Shown here: positions 1 through 5,370 of the stretch, piece after piece | How the letters are laid out: every line of letters begins with the position of its first letter | Position numbering within the stretch: position 1 is the stretch's first letter | Source of the DNA: a bacterium | GTDB lineage: Bacteria > Patescibacteriota > Saccharimonadia > Saccharimonadales > Saccharimonadaceae | DNA: 6,850 bases | NCBI GenBank assembly: GCA_030428585.1 | Contig: JAUIDL010000037.1 | Location: 1-6,850, forward strand | Direction of reading: 5' to 3' | Notes under the pieces: model-generated | The model's input: the letters and a program-made list of their open reading frames with translations, nothing else | Told to the model about the DNA's origin: nothing | The model's database searches: none | Translations under genes and position numbers: made by a program

Positions 1-1077
1 ATAGACGAGTTTGTCGACTTGGGTTGGTTTGACTGTTTCAAGTTTCGTCACGACGTAGGTGTAGCGCTTACCTTCGTAATTGGCGTAAATTGTATCACCA
101 GGTTTGAGCTTCTCGAGTTGAGCAAAGATAAATTTATAGTCACCTTGGTCGAATAAATCGTTCGAGCTGTGCCCAGCGATGGCCGTGTTACCAATCTCAC
201 CTGGATGGCTGTTTGCGCCAGGAATTGGGAAGTGAGCCACGCCGTTCTCCATGGCCTTCATTTGCGAGGCATTGTCTGTGCCGACGTCGTACATCACCGG
301 CACGTCGACGTTAATCTTTGGGATGATCAGCCGTGGCTGCGGGCCAACCTCTACTTCGGCAGTCGGATCGATAACAATGTTTTGTGGGTCGAGGCTACCC
401 GGAGAAACGTAGGCTTGGACGTTGGCAAAGAGGACGCGGTTGTACTGGAGGAATAAGAAAAGCAACACAACGACAATCGATGCGACAATTGGCACAAAAT
501 GGCGGCTGCGTCGAATCTTTTTGGCTGATGTTTGGACCCGGCCGACGAGTTGCTGACGCAGTTCGTACAGGGCGTCGTCGCGACTGACTGTTTGCTCAGC
601 AGCTTCTTGCTCGGCGTCTTTGGTGTGGTTGCTATCGCGTGAGCCGATGAATGCCTGTTTTTGGTTCTTGTGTTGGTGAGAATAAAACTGTTCGTAGTAC
701 TTTTGGTAATATTGTTGCCACGCCGTGTGATACGCTTTCCACTGGTCGTCACTGGCCTGTGGGTGGTGAGAGGTATGCGTTCGTTGATACGGGTTCTCGC
801 TATGCAGTGCTTGTTGCTGAATGTGGGCAGGAGTTGGCGAGTTCGCCTGTGGAATACCGCTGGTCATTGGTGCGGGGTGTTGGTGTTGTACTGGTGCTTG
901 GGGGGTCTGCGCTTCCTCGCCGTAGATGTTTTCAATGCGTTGACGAATCACATTAGCAGCCGCGGCACGTTGGGCGTCGCGTTCTTCAGGGGTGGGGACG
1001 GAGACTCGGCTGGGATGTACGCCGCCTTGCGGCTGGTCCGGCAGGTCTCCACCTTGACTGCGGGTATCGGGATCCAT
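1..1077 (-). CDS. Sortase family protein, N-terminal part (gene runs off the left edge)
   Basis: I translated 359 codons on the minus strand; the C-terminus lies beyond base 1. The ATG at 1077 is preceded by AGGA (1086-1089) with 8-nt spacing. Residues 1-193 are hydrophilic and rich in Gln, His and Pro, with a Tyr/Gln patch at about 117-140. Basic residues (KKIRRSRH, 186-193) precede one membrane segment (about 194-210), so the topology should be N-in with the domain outside. The sortase beta-barrel starts near 248 (RLIIPKINVDV) and carries the motif AHFPIPGA and the catalytic His303 in IAGHSS. The catalytic Cys and Arg are not in the window. Known sortases are membrane transpeptidases that cut a C-terminal sorting signal and attach surface proteins to cell wall or pilus partners. 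The class is not certain; no substrate gene is visible here. The cytoplasmic tail is much longer than in most sortases. Confidence 0.88.
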   Translation of the reverse strand, partial: MDPDTRSQGGDLPDQPQGGVHPSRVSVPTPEERDAQRAAAANVIRQRIENIYGEEAQTPQAPVQHQHPAPMTSGIPQANSPTPAHIQQQALHSENPYQRTHTSHHPQASDDQWKAYHTAWQQYYQKYYEQFYSHQHKNQKQAFIGSRDSNHTKDAEQEAAEQTVSRDDALYELRQQLVGRVQTSAKKIRRSRHFVPIVASIVVVLLFLFLQYNRVLFANVQAYVSPGSLDPQNIVIDPTAEVEVGPQPRLIIPKINVDVPVMYDVGTDNASQMKAMENGVAHFPIPGANSHPGEIGNTAIAGHSSNDLFDQGDYKFIFAQLEKLKPGDTIYANYEGKRYTYVVTKLETVKPTQVDKLVY

Positions 1078-1087
1078 ATCTTTATTC

Positions 1088-1105
1088 CTATTGTAATCTA
1101 TTGTA
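1088..1105 (-). promoter_or_regulatory. Putative sortase promoter, two tandem TACAATAG boxes
   Basis: On the minus strand TACAATAG occurs twice, with hexamers at 1100-1105 and 1090-1095. Either can serve as a -10 element for the sortase gene starting at 1077. The first would leave a leader of about 15 nt that includes the AGGA ribosome site; the second would leave only a few nt. No good -35 hexamer is visible at 16-18 nt. Inference from motif and position only. Confidence 0.4.
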
Positions 1106-1109
1106 CAAT
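1104..1109 (+). promoter_or_regulatory. Putative -10 element of tRNA-Leu
   Basis: TACAAT lies 16 nt before the mature 5' end of the tRNA (1126), which would put the transcription start near 1116 and give a roughly 10-nt 5' leader for RNase P. It is part of the palindrome TATTGTACAATA (1099-1110), so the same bases also read as a -10 on the other strand. The -35 (TTTATT, 1081-1086, 17-nt spacer) is weak. Confidence 0.45.
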
Positions 1110-1125
1110 ACATTGGTATTAATAA

Positions 1126-1212
1126 GGGCGAGTGGCGGAATTGGTAGACGCGCTAGACTCAAAATCTGGTTCTCGCAAGAGAGTGAGGGTTCAAGCCCCT
1201 CCTTGCCCACCA
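1126..1212 (+). tRNA. tRNA-Leu, anticodon CAA (reads UUG)
   Basis: A complete 87-nt class II tRNA with encoded CCA. The acceptor stem pairs GGGCGAG (1126-1132) with CTTGCCC (1202-1208), with one G-U pair. The D-arm contains the conserved Leu-type GGTAGACGC. The anticodon stem pairs 1153-1157 with 1165-1169, and the loop CTCAAAA (1158-1164) places CAA at 1160-1162. The variable arm forms a 4-bp stem TCTC/GAGA (1171-1174 / 1179-1182) with loop GCAA. The T-arm is GAGGG-TTCAAGC-CCCTC (1185-1201). Discriminator A1209 and a CCA end (1210-1212) follow. A73 and the long variable arm are both leucine identity features. The gene sits between two minus-strand genes, only 5 nt from the stop codon of the convergent gene. 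Confidence 0.96.
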
Positions 1213-1217
1213 CGAGA

Positions 1218-2009
1218 TTATTCAGACATAACCGCTGTCGCAATTGCTTGCAGCGGTTGTTTTTGATTCCACAGCCAATAACAGGCGATCTGAGCGGCGA
1301 CACTGCCCCGCCAAATCGACATTGGGTTGCCCCACGGCGTCGTTATCACCTGACCATCGTGTGCCATGACCAGAGTTTCCTTATGCAGAACGACGAGCGT
1401 GATTGGGTATGTAATGGTAAATTTGTGTACGGCTTCGACGAGGTTCGAGAGTTGCATACTGAACGTTAAAACTTTGGGATAATAGACGGCTTGGAAGAGC
1501 TTTTGAAGTTGTGCAAAAGCCACGACCGCAATCGTTTGTGGCCGCTCTACTAACAGATTCGGACTGTTTTTAATTAGGTCGACGGCATCTCGAGTAATCA
1601 CAATGGGTCCTTTGTAATCCGAGATGAATTGTTCATATAAAATTGCTGTTTCGCTACTGCGGCCAGCATCGCCTACCATCAATACACCGCTAGCCCACGC
1701 ACTGAGTGCGGCCATTTCGGCACCAGCATCTTTACTCAGACTACCGGATGGATTAGTCGGAGCAAATCGTGTGTCAGTAATTGTCTTTGGGAGCGTTTTT
1801 GACAAAATATCTGGCAAGAGCACGCGCATCTCACCCACACCGGCTTTTTGGGCTACGGTATACGCTTCTGCGACACCAGCAAAGCCGAGCTTGTTCCCGC
1901 CGACGATACCAAGCTTCCCTGCTAGCGAACGCTGCTCTGGCTTGGACCAGGCGATATTTGGATACAGCGGCTCGGTTGGCGACTGTTTTTTCCAGTAGTC
2001 AAAATCCAT
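1218..2009 (-). CDS. Ribokinase-fold NAD(P)H-hydrate dehydratase-like protein (YjeF C-terminal type), active-site motif changed
   Basis: This 263-aa protein resembles the C-terminal (ADP/ATP-dependent) domain of NAD(P)HX dehydratase, which repairs hydrated NADH/NADPH. Visible parts in order are the N-terminal GKLGIVGGNKLGFAG (31-45), matching the family's GGS-x-x-GA region, then LMVGDAG (110-116) at the place of the GPGLG loop, VITRDAVDLI (137-146) where the family has LDADAL, and TPWGNPMSIWRGSVAAQI (224-241). In the last, canonical enzymes have GTGD, whose Asp is the catalytic base; here the aligned residues read RGSV. The length fits a single-domain form without the epimerase half. The start at 2009 lies 4 nt after the upstream stop, so the two genes are probably cotranscribed, though TACAAT at 2016-2021 may add a promoter. 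Fold assignment is fairly secure; dehydratase activity is doubtful. Confidence 0.75.
   Translation of the reverse strand: MDFDYWKKQSPTEPLYPNIAWSKPEQRSLAGKLGIVGGNKLGFAGVAEAYTVAQKAGVGEMRVLLPDILSKTLPKTITDTRFAPTNPSGSLSKDAGAEMAALSAWASGVLMVGDAGRSSETAILYEQFISDYKGPIVITRDAVDLIKNSPNLLVERPQTIAVVAFAQLQKLFQAVYYPKVLTFSMQLSNLVEAVHKFTITYPITLVVLHKETLVMAHDGQVITTPWGNPMSIWRGSVAAQIACYWLWNQKQPLQAIATAVMSE
1230..1264 (+). terminator. Intrinsic terminator of tRNA-Leu
   Basis: AACCGCTG (1230-1237) and CAGCGGTT (1251-1258) form a perfect 8-bp stem with a 13-nt loop, followed by GTTTTT (1259-1264). It starts 17 nt after the tRNA CCA end and has the right polarity only on the plus strand; no T-run follows on the minus strand. 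It lies wholly inside the last codons of the opposing gene that ends at 1218, so those codons serve as both protein code and terminator. Confidence 0.65.
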
Positions 2010-2013
2010 GAAT

Positions 2014-2814
2014 CTATTGTACTACGATGCGCGAGGTAACTTCCCTGAGGACGGCACGCATGTCGGCGATTAATGCTCGTCTTGTCGTAACAGGCATGCT
2101 ATCGTACGTGCTTAGCATGGCGATGCGTTCAGCGTCCGTCAGCGCTTTTTGAGCCTCTGCGACATTGTCTGACATTGTCACGACGTCAAGCCAAGATTGG
2201 TCGACGTTATCCATAGCGAAATCAAGTAATCGGTCTGATTCGACCAGTCGATCATATTGAAAAGCGGTGTGCTCGAGAGCATTCTTGAGGTGTTCTTGAT
2301 ATGAAGCTTTTTCACGGACGACGAGGACTCGTCTAAAATCAGCTAGGGACACGGCCTGTAGCTGTTCGACTTCTCGATGGCTAATTGGTCCAGCCAGATA
2401 CATCTGGTGCGATTCGATACCAGTTGGATCAAGCGCTCGCAGGGTGTTATCACTGCCAACTTGAAATGTTAGTACCGCATGTCGAGCAGCTTTTTGAATA
2501 ATTTCATCTGCCGTGACGCCTTCGTCGCGTGTTCGATAGGACTCGGGGTCGTTCGGTCGTCGGGCACGTGTCGTGATGACAGGGAGTGGATGAATCTCAT
2601 TATTCTCTTCGGCAACTTGTCTTCCGAGAAGCGTCGCCCCTGCTCCGAACGGACCCATTAGCCCAGTTATGCCAACCATGCCAAGTCGGAAGTGTCGAGC
2701 ACGATGTCTAGTTGTAGATTCAATGGCGCGATTATTAAAGTAGTAGCGATCTTGCAGCGATAGTAATGACTCTCGAGAGTTACTATCGGAAGGCTCAGAA
2801 TCGAGTTGATTCAT
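2014..2814 (-). CDS. Guanylate-kinase-like P-loop protein with altered Walker A
   Basis: A 266-aa protein. After a polar N-terminal extension of about 45 residues it shows a GMP-kinase-like pattern: a hydrophobic strand MVGIT (46-50), the loop GPFGAGAT (54-61), then VITTRARRP (79-87) and ESYRTRDEGVTADEI (91-105), matching the family's SATTRxPRxGE and DYxFxSxEEF segments. The Walker A consensus GxxxxGK[ST] is followed except that the phosphate-binding Lys is Ala60 (codon GCG, two base changes from a Lys codon). The C-terminal 100 residues are helical and charged and I do not recognise them. Known guanylate kinases make GDP from GMP; with the Lys gone, catalysis is unlikely and a binding or structural role is possible. 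AGGAG (2831-2835) lies 16 nt before the ATG, too far for a normal ribosome site. The next gene follows after 4 nt. Confidence 0.6.
   Translation of the reverse strand: MNQLDSEPSDSNSRESLLSLQDRYYFNNRAIESTTRHRARHFRLGMVGITGLMGPFGAGATLLGRQVAEENNEIHPLPVITTRARRPNDPESYRTRDEGVTADEIIQKAARHAVLTFQVGSDNTLRALDPTGIESHQMYLAGPISHREVEQLQAVSLADFRRVLVVREKASYQEHLKNALEHTAFQYDRLVESDRLLDFAMDNVDQSWLDVVTMSDNVAEAQKALTDAERIAMLSTYDSMPVTTRRALIADMRAVLREVTSRIVVQ
2016..2021 (-). promoter_or_regulatory. Putative internal -10 element before the dehydratase-like gene
   Basis: TACAAT on the minus strand overlaps the final Gln-stop codons of the upstream gene and lies 6 nt from the ATG at 2009. A start of transcription 6-7 nt further on would fall on the ATG, giving a leaderless mRNA. 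No Shine-Dalgarno sequence is seen and no convincing -35 was found. Confidence 0.35.
2758..2788 (-). repeat. Imperfect inverted repeat in the 5' coding end of the kinase-like gene
   Basis: The arms CGATAGTA (2758-2765) and TACTATCG (2781-2788) enclose the perfect 12-bp palindrome ACTCTCGAGAGT (2769-2780), with a 3-nt bulge at 2766-2768. Together they make up to 14 base pairs around codons 10-18. In the minus-strand mRNA it would fold as a long hairpin with a TCGA tip. Confidence 0.7.
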
Positions 2815-2858
2815 CAGTGTTTGGTGGTTACTCCTGCCTCAATGGCTTGTGAGAGTAT

Positions 2859-2887
2859 ATTATAGCACAAAACTAAGAAATTGTAAT
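2859..2887 (-). promoter_or_regulatory. Promoter of the kinase-like / dehydratase-like pair
   Basis: A perfect TATAAT (2859-2864) preceded by TGC makes an extended -10. ATTACA (2882-2887) matches 4 of 6 of the -35 consensus with a 17-nt spacer. It overlaps the last codons of the exonuclease gene. Transcription would begin near 2852, leaving a leader of about 38 nt before the ATG at 2814, the longest leader predicted in the window. This is the best promoter seen here. Confidence 0.65.
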
Positions 2888-3670
2888 GCTGACTGGGCAG
2901 TGGTCAGATCCCATCACATCGGGGTGAATATTGGCTTCGCTGACTCGATCTTCGAGGCTACGACTCGCTACCCAATAATCAATCCGCCAACCGACGTTGC
3001 GAGCGCGGGCATTTGCCCAATGCGTCCACCAAGTGTAGGCATTGGTAGTGTCGGGATGGATGGTTCGGAAGGTGTCGAACAGGTCATTTTTGAGGAATTC
3101 ATCAAACCCTTCGCGTTCTTCATTCGTAAAGCCGTGCTTCCCGATGTTTGGTTTTGGATTTGCCAGGTCGATTTCTTGGTGAGCGACGTTCAGGTCGCCG
3201 CAGAACAAGACTGGTTTTGTTTTTTCTAGCTCTTTGATGTGCGCCAAGAATGCCGGGTCCCATTGCTTGTGACGGAGTTCAAGCCGAGACAGGTCATTTT
3301 TTGAGTTCGGTGTATAGACCGTGACGACCCAAAAATCAGTAAACTCGGCCGAGATGACTCTACCTTCTTTGTTTGGATCACCGTAACTGTCGTCGGTCAG
3401 GTGGTATTTTTCTGCCAAATCATCAGCCAAGCCATTGACGACCTGGAGAGGTTTTTCTTTTGCGAAGATAGCGGTTCCGCTGTACCCAGCTTTTTCGGCG
3501 CTATTCCAGTATTCGTGGTAGCCAGGTAAATCGACTTCAACTTGGTCGCGTTTGGCTTTGGTTTCTTGCAGACACAGGATGTCGGGCTGGTGTTCGTCGA
3601 TAAATGGTTGAAAGAGGCCTTTGTTGATGACGGCGCGGATGCCGTTGACGTTCCACGAGTATAATTTCAT
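2873..3670 (-). CDS. xth: Exodeoxyribonuclease III (AP endonuclease)
   Basis: This complete 265-aa member of the EEP nuclease superfamily, usual length for the ExoIII/ExoA family, cuts DNA at abasic sites and removes 3' blocking groups in base excision repair in the cytoplasm. All family motifs are present: Asn7 in SWNVNGIRA, the metal-binding Glu36 in LQETK, Tyr119 in VYTPN, Asp159 and Asn161 in GDLNVAH, Asp231 in WRIDYW, and the catalytic Asp256-His257 in GSDHCPV. The loop KPNIGKHGFTNEER (173-186) and WWTHWANARARNVGWRIDY also match the family. The ATG overlaps the smpB stop codon as ATGA, so translation is probably coupled. An extended -10 TGCTAAAAT (3677-3685) inside the smpB tail lies 6 nt from the ATG and may add a leaderless transcript. 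No Shine-Dalgarno sequence is seen. Confidence 0.96.
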   Translation of the reverse strand: MKLYSWNVNGIRAVINKGLFQPFIDEHQPDILCLQETKAKRDQVEVDLPGYHEYWNSAEKAGYSGTAIFAKEKPLQVVNGLADDLAEKYHLTDDSYGDPNKEGRVISAEFTDFWVVTVYTPNSKNDLSRLELRHKQWDPAFLAHIKELEKTKPVLFCGDLNVAHQEIDLANPKPNIGKHGFTNEEREGFDEFLKNDLFDTFRTIHPDTTNAYTWWTHWANARARNVGWRIDYWVASRSLEDRVSEANIHPDVMGSDHCPVSITIS

Positions 3671-4134
3671 ATTCTTATTTTAGCACCCTGCTCGCGCTCT
3701 TGGTCACGCTTCTTGATAGTCTGACGCTTGTCGTACAGCTTTTTACCTCGGCCCAGTGCGATAACCAGTTTAATGTGACGCCCCTTTGTCAGGAGTCGTA
3801 ATGGCACAATCGTAAAGCCGGCTTGTTTTTGATTAATGAGGCTATCGATTTGCTTACGGTGAGCCAGTAGTTTTCGCGCACTGGTATCAACGGTCGTGCC
3901 TTCGCTTTTCTGATTCAGGACCAAGCTAAAGCTGGCGTTGTTCAGCCACAATTCGCCATTTCGCACCGAAACGAATGAGCCTTTCAGTTGGACGCGACCG
4001 TCGCGAGCTGCCCTGACCTCTTGTCCGGTCAGTACCAAGCCAACTTTGAGCTCTTCGCCCAGGGCATAGTCAAAAGACGCTCGTCGGTTGACGATCGCAG
4101 ACTGGGTCGAAGACTTCTTTTTCTTGACGGCCAT
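3667..4134 (-). CDS. smpB: SsrA-binding protein SmpB
   Basis: This protein of 155 aa carries tmRNA to stalled ribosomes for trans-translation. The family features are the Lys-rich start MAVKKKK, NRRASFDYALGEELKVGLVL (16-35), TGQEVRAARDGRVQLKGSFV (36-55), RKLLAHRKQIDSLI (87-100), and the strongly conserved GKKLYDKRQTIKKRDQERE (130-148), followed by a short basic tail ending in IRI. The ATG at 4134 is chosen because it gives a normal SmpB N-terminus; an in-frame TTG at 4171-4173 would add 13 unusual residues and cross the putative promoter. There is no Shine-Dalgarno sequence, but TACAAT (4143-4148) lies 8 nt before the ATG. The stop TGA overlaps the xth ATG. The tmRNA gene is not in this window. 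Confidence 0.96.
   Translation of the reverse strand: MAVKKKKSSTQSAIVNRRASFDYALGEELKVGLVLTGQEVRAARDGRVQLKGSFVSVRNGELWLNNASFSLVLNQKSEGTTVDTSARKLLAHRKQIDSLINQKQAGFTIVPLRLLTKGRHIKLVIALGRGKKLYDKRQTIKKRDQEREQGAKIRI
3677..3685 (-). promoter_or_regulatory. Putative extended -10 before xth
   Basis: TGCTAAAAT (TGn plus TAAAAT) lies within the last smpB codons, 6 nt from the xth ATG at 3670. It could start a leaderless xth transcript separate from the smpB read-through. It may be chance, because the bases also encode Ala-Lys-Ile. Confidence 0.3.
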
Positions 4135-4187
4135 AATAGTCCATTGTATCAGTTGTCGACTCCTTTGGTACAATAGAAGCCATAGTT
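4135..4187. promoter_or_regulatory. Divergent promoter region between smpB and the first glycosyltransferase
   Basis: These 53 nt hold all possible control signals for two divergent genes. On the minus strand TACAAT (4143-4148) is 8 nt from the smpB ATG; on the plus strand TACAAT (4169-4174) is 13 nt from the glycosyltransferase ATG. Each hexamer lies where the other promoter's -35 region falls, so polymerases could not bind both at once. The -35 hexamers are weak (TTGTAT, 4144-4149, 19-nt spacer, on the plus strand). Confidence 0.5.
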
Positions 4188-5351
4188 ATGCACGTCGCAA
4201 TTTTTACTGATCAACCGATTGAGACACTTGGCGGAGCCCAGGGCTCAATTCGATTGCAAAAGAAATACCTCGAAAAGCTAGGGCATACGATCACTGTGTG
4301 TACGGCAGCTCACGTTGAACCGGCAAAAAACGAGGGTTATGTTGCGCTGCCGTCGTTTCGCTTCGGCACCCATCCAAATTATCGGTGGCTGCTATCGACG
4401 AAGCGAAATCTGGACCGTGTTGAACATGCGTTTGCTCAGTTGCCCACGGTCGACGTTGTTCATATTCAAGGTGAAATGTGGGGTGCGCATTTGGGCTATG
4501 CCTACGCACGTCATCACGACATTCCAACGGTGATGACGATGCACACTAATCTCGGTATGGGGCTGCGACAAGTGCTGGGACCGGTATTGGCACGGGCATT
4601 TACCTTTATCTTGTCGTGGGGTTTGAGTCATCGTGTCGGCCTGTCGGCGAAACATTGGTGTACCGACCCGTGGCAGTATTTGGTTGAATTGGCCAGCTTG
4701 GCTAATGGTCGCATCGCACCGACGAAACATTTTCGGGACGCCTTGTCCGCGCATGGCGCCACAGGAGATTTTGTTGTCATCCCAACTGGGTGTGATGACG
4801 AGGTGGTACATAGCGTGACGCCCAAAACCTATGATCAGCTTCGGTTTGTCTGGGCGGGTCGCATGAGTCCCGAGAAACGCTTGATGGATTTTGTCAAAGC
4901 AGCGAGTCAAATGCCCGTCCCTTCGACCGTGGCAATTTATGGCATCGGCCAGGACCGTGCCAAAGCTGAACGCTACCTCGCCCAACATCCAGGAGAGGCG
5001 ACCGTCGAATTTCATGGCAATATTCCCTACCAGGACATGCTGACCGAAATTGCGTCTGCTAGTGCATTAGTACAAACGTCCGTTGGTTTTGAAACGCAAG
5101 GCATGAGTGTGTATGAAGCGGTGACGTTTGGCACGCCTGTCTTGTTGCGCGATCCGGTCATTGCGAACGAACTTGATGACCCGCTGGTTCGGGCTACTGA
5201 AAATACAACCGTTGAGGCGTTGACGAAACTGATGACAAATTTTGCCAAGAAAGATAATTCAAAAACGCAAAAATCAGTCCGACACGAGTTCCTGCAAAGC
5301 GAAGTGACAAAGAACATCGACGCGCTCTACCAATCGGTTATCAAGCCGTAA
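4188..5351 (+). CDS. GT4-family glycosyltransferase (GT-B fold), first of two
   Basis: A complete 387-aa glycosyltransferase of the GT4 type, transferring a sugar from a nucleotide sugar with retention of configuration, probably at the inner membrane face. The N-terminal Rossmann domain has the glycine loop LGGAQGS (14-20), DVVHIQGEMW (89-98) and the conserved His119 in MTMHTN. A hydrophobic, basic stretch (about 130-155) may touch the membrane. The donor domain starts with VWAGRMSPEKR (221-231), whose Arg/Lys normally bind the diphosphate, and has the E-x7-E pair Glu302/Glu310 in FETQGMSVYEAVTFGTPVL. The sequence resembles diacylglycerol glucosyltransferases and PimB/MgtA-like mannosyltransferases; the acceptor cannot be read from sequence. 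No Shine-Dalgarno sequence is seen; TACAAT lies 13 nt upstream. The second glycosyltransferase follows 19 nt downstream. Confidence 0.9.
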   Translation: MHVAIFTDQPIETLGGAQGSIRLQKKYLEKLGHTITVCTAAHVEPAKNEGYVALPSFRFGTHPNYRWLLSTKRNLDRVEHAFAQLPTVDVVHIQGEMWGAHLGYAYARHHDIPTVMTMHTNLGMGLRQVLGPVLARAFTFILSWGLSHRVGLSAKHWCTDPWQYLVELASLANGRIAPTKHFRDALSAHGATGDFVVIPTGCDDEVVHSVTPKTYDQLRFVWAGRMSPEKRLMDFVKAASQMPVPSTVAIYGIGQDRAKAERYLAQHPGEATVEFHGNIPYQDMLTEIASASALVQTSVGFETQGMSVYEAVTFGTPVLLRDPVIANELDDPLVRATENTTVEALTKLMTNFAKKDNSKTQKSVRHEFLQSEVTKNIDALYQSVIKP

Positions 5352-5353
5352 TC

Positions 5354-5362
5354 TGCTATACT
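5354..5362 (+). promoter_or_regulatory. Extended -10 before the second glycosyltransferase
   Basis: TGCTATACT (TGn plus TATACT) lies in the 19-nt gap between the two glycosyltransferase genes, with 8 nt between hexamer and ATG (5371). A start 7-9 nt beyond the hexamer would fall on or next to the ATG, giving a leaderless mRNA. No -35 of quality and no Shine-Dalgarno sequence are present. Confidence 0.45.
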
Positions 5363-5370
5363 AGCCACAT

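Noticed and set aside
351..752. 133-codon minus-strand open frame
   Set aside because: It lies in another frame of the sortase gene; its Ser/Thr/Lys-rich product has no family features, while the sortase frame has a membrane anchor and catalytic motifs.
1088..1469. Open frames on both strands reading through the tRNA
   Set aside because: They run across a complete tRNA-Leu and its terminator; the coding potential is accidental.
1624..1998. 124-codon plus-strand open frame
   Set aside because: Antisense shadow of the ribokinase-fold gene; no promoter, ribosome site or motif supports it.
2813..2871. Small upstream ORF ending TGA over the kinase-like ATG
   Set aside because: That frame has no ATG, GTG or TTG after the predicted transcription start, so only a rare ATT start could open it.
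2849..3229. 126-codon plus-strand open frame
   Set aside because: Antisense to the strongly conserved C-terminal half of exonuclease III.
4135..4173. Longer SmpB starting at TTG 4173
   Set aside because: It adds 13 residues not typical of SmpB and covers the putative promoter; MAVKKKK from 4134 is the normal SmpB start.
4392..5015. 207-codon minus-strand open frame
   Set aside because: Antisense to the conserved GT4 coding sequence; its product has no recognisable motifs.
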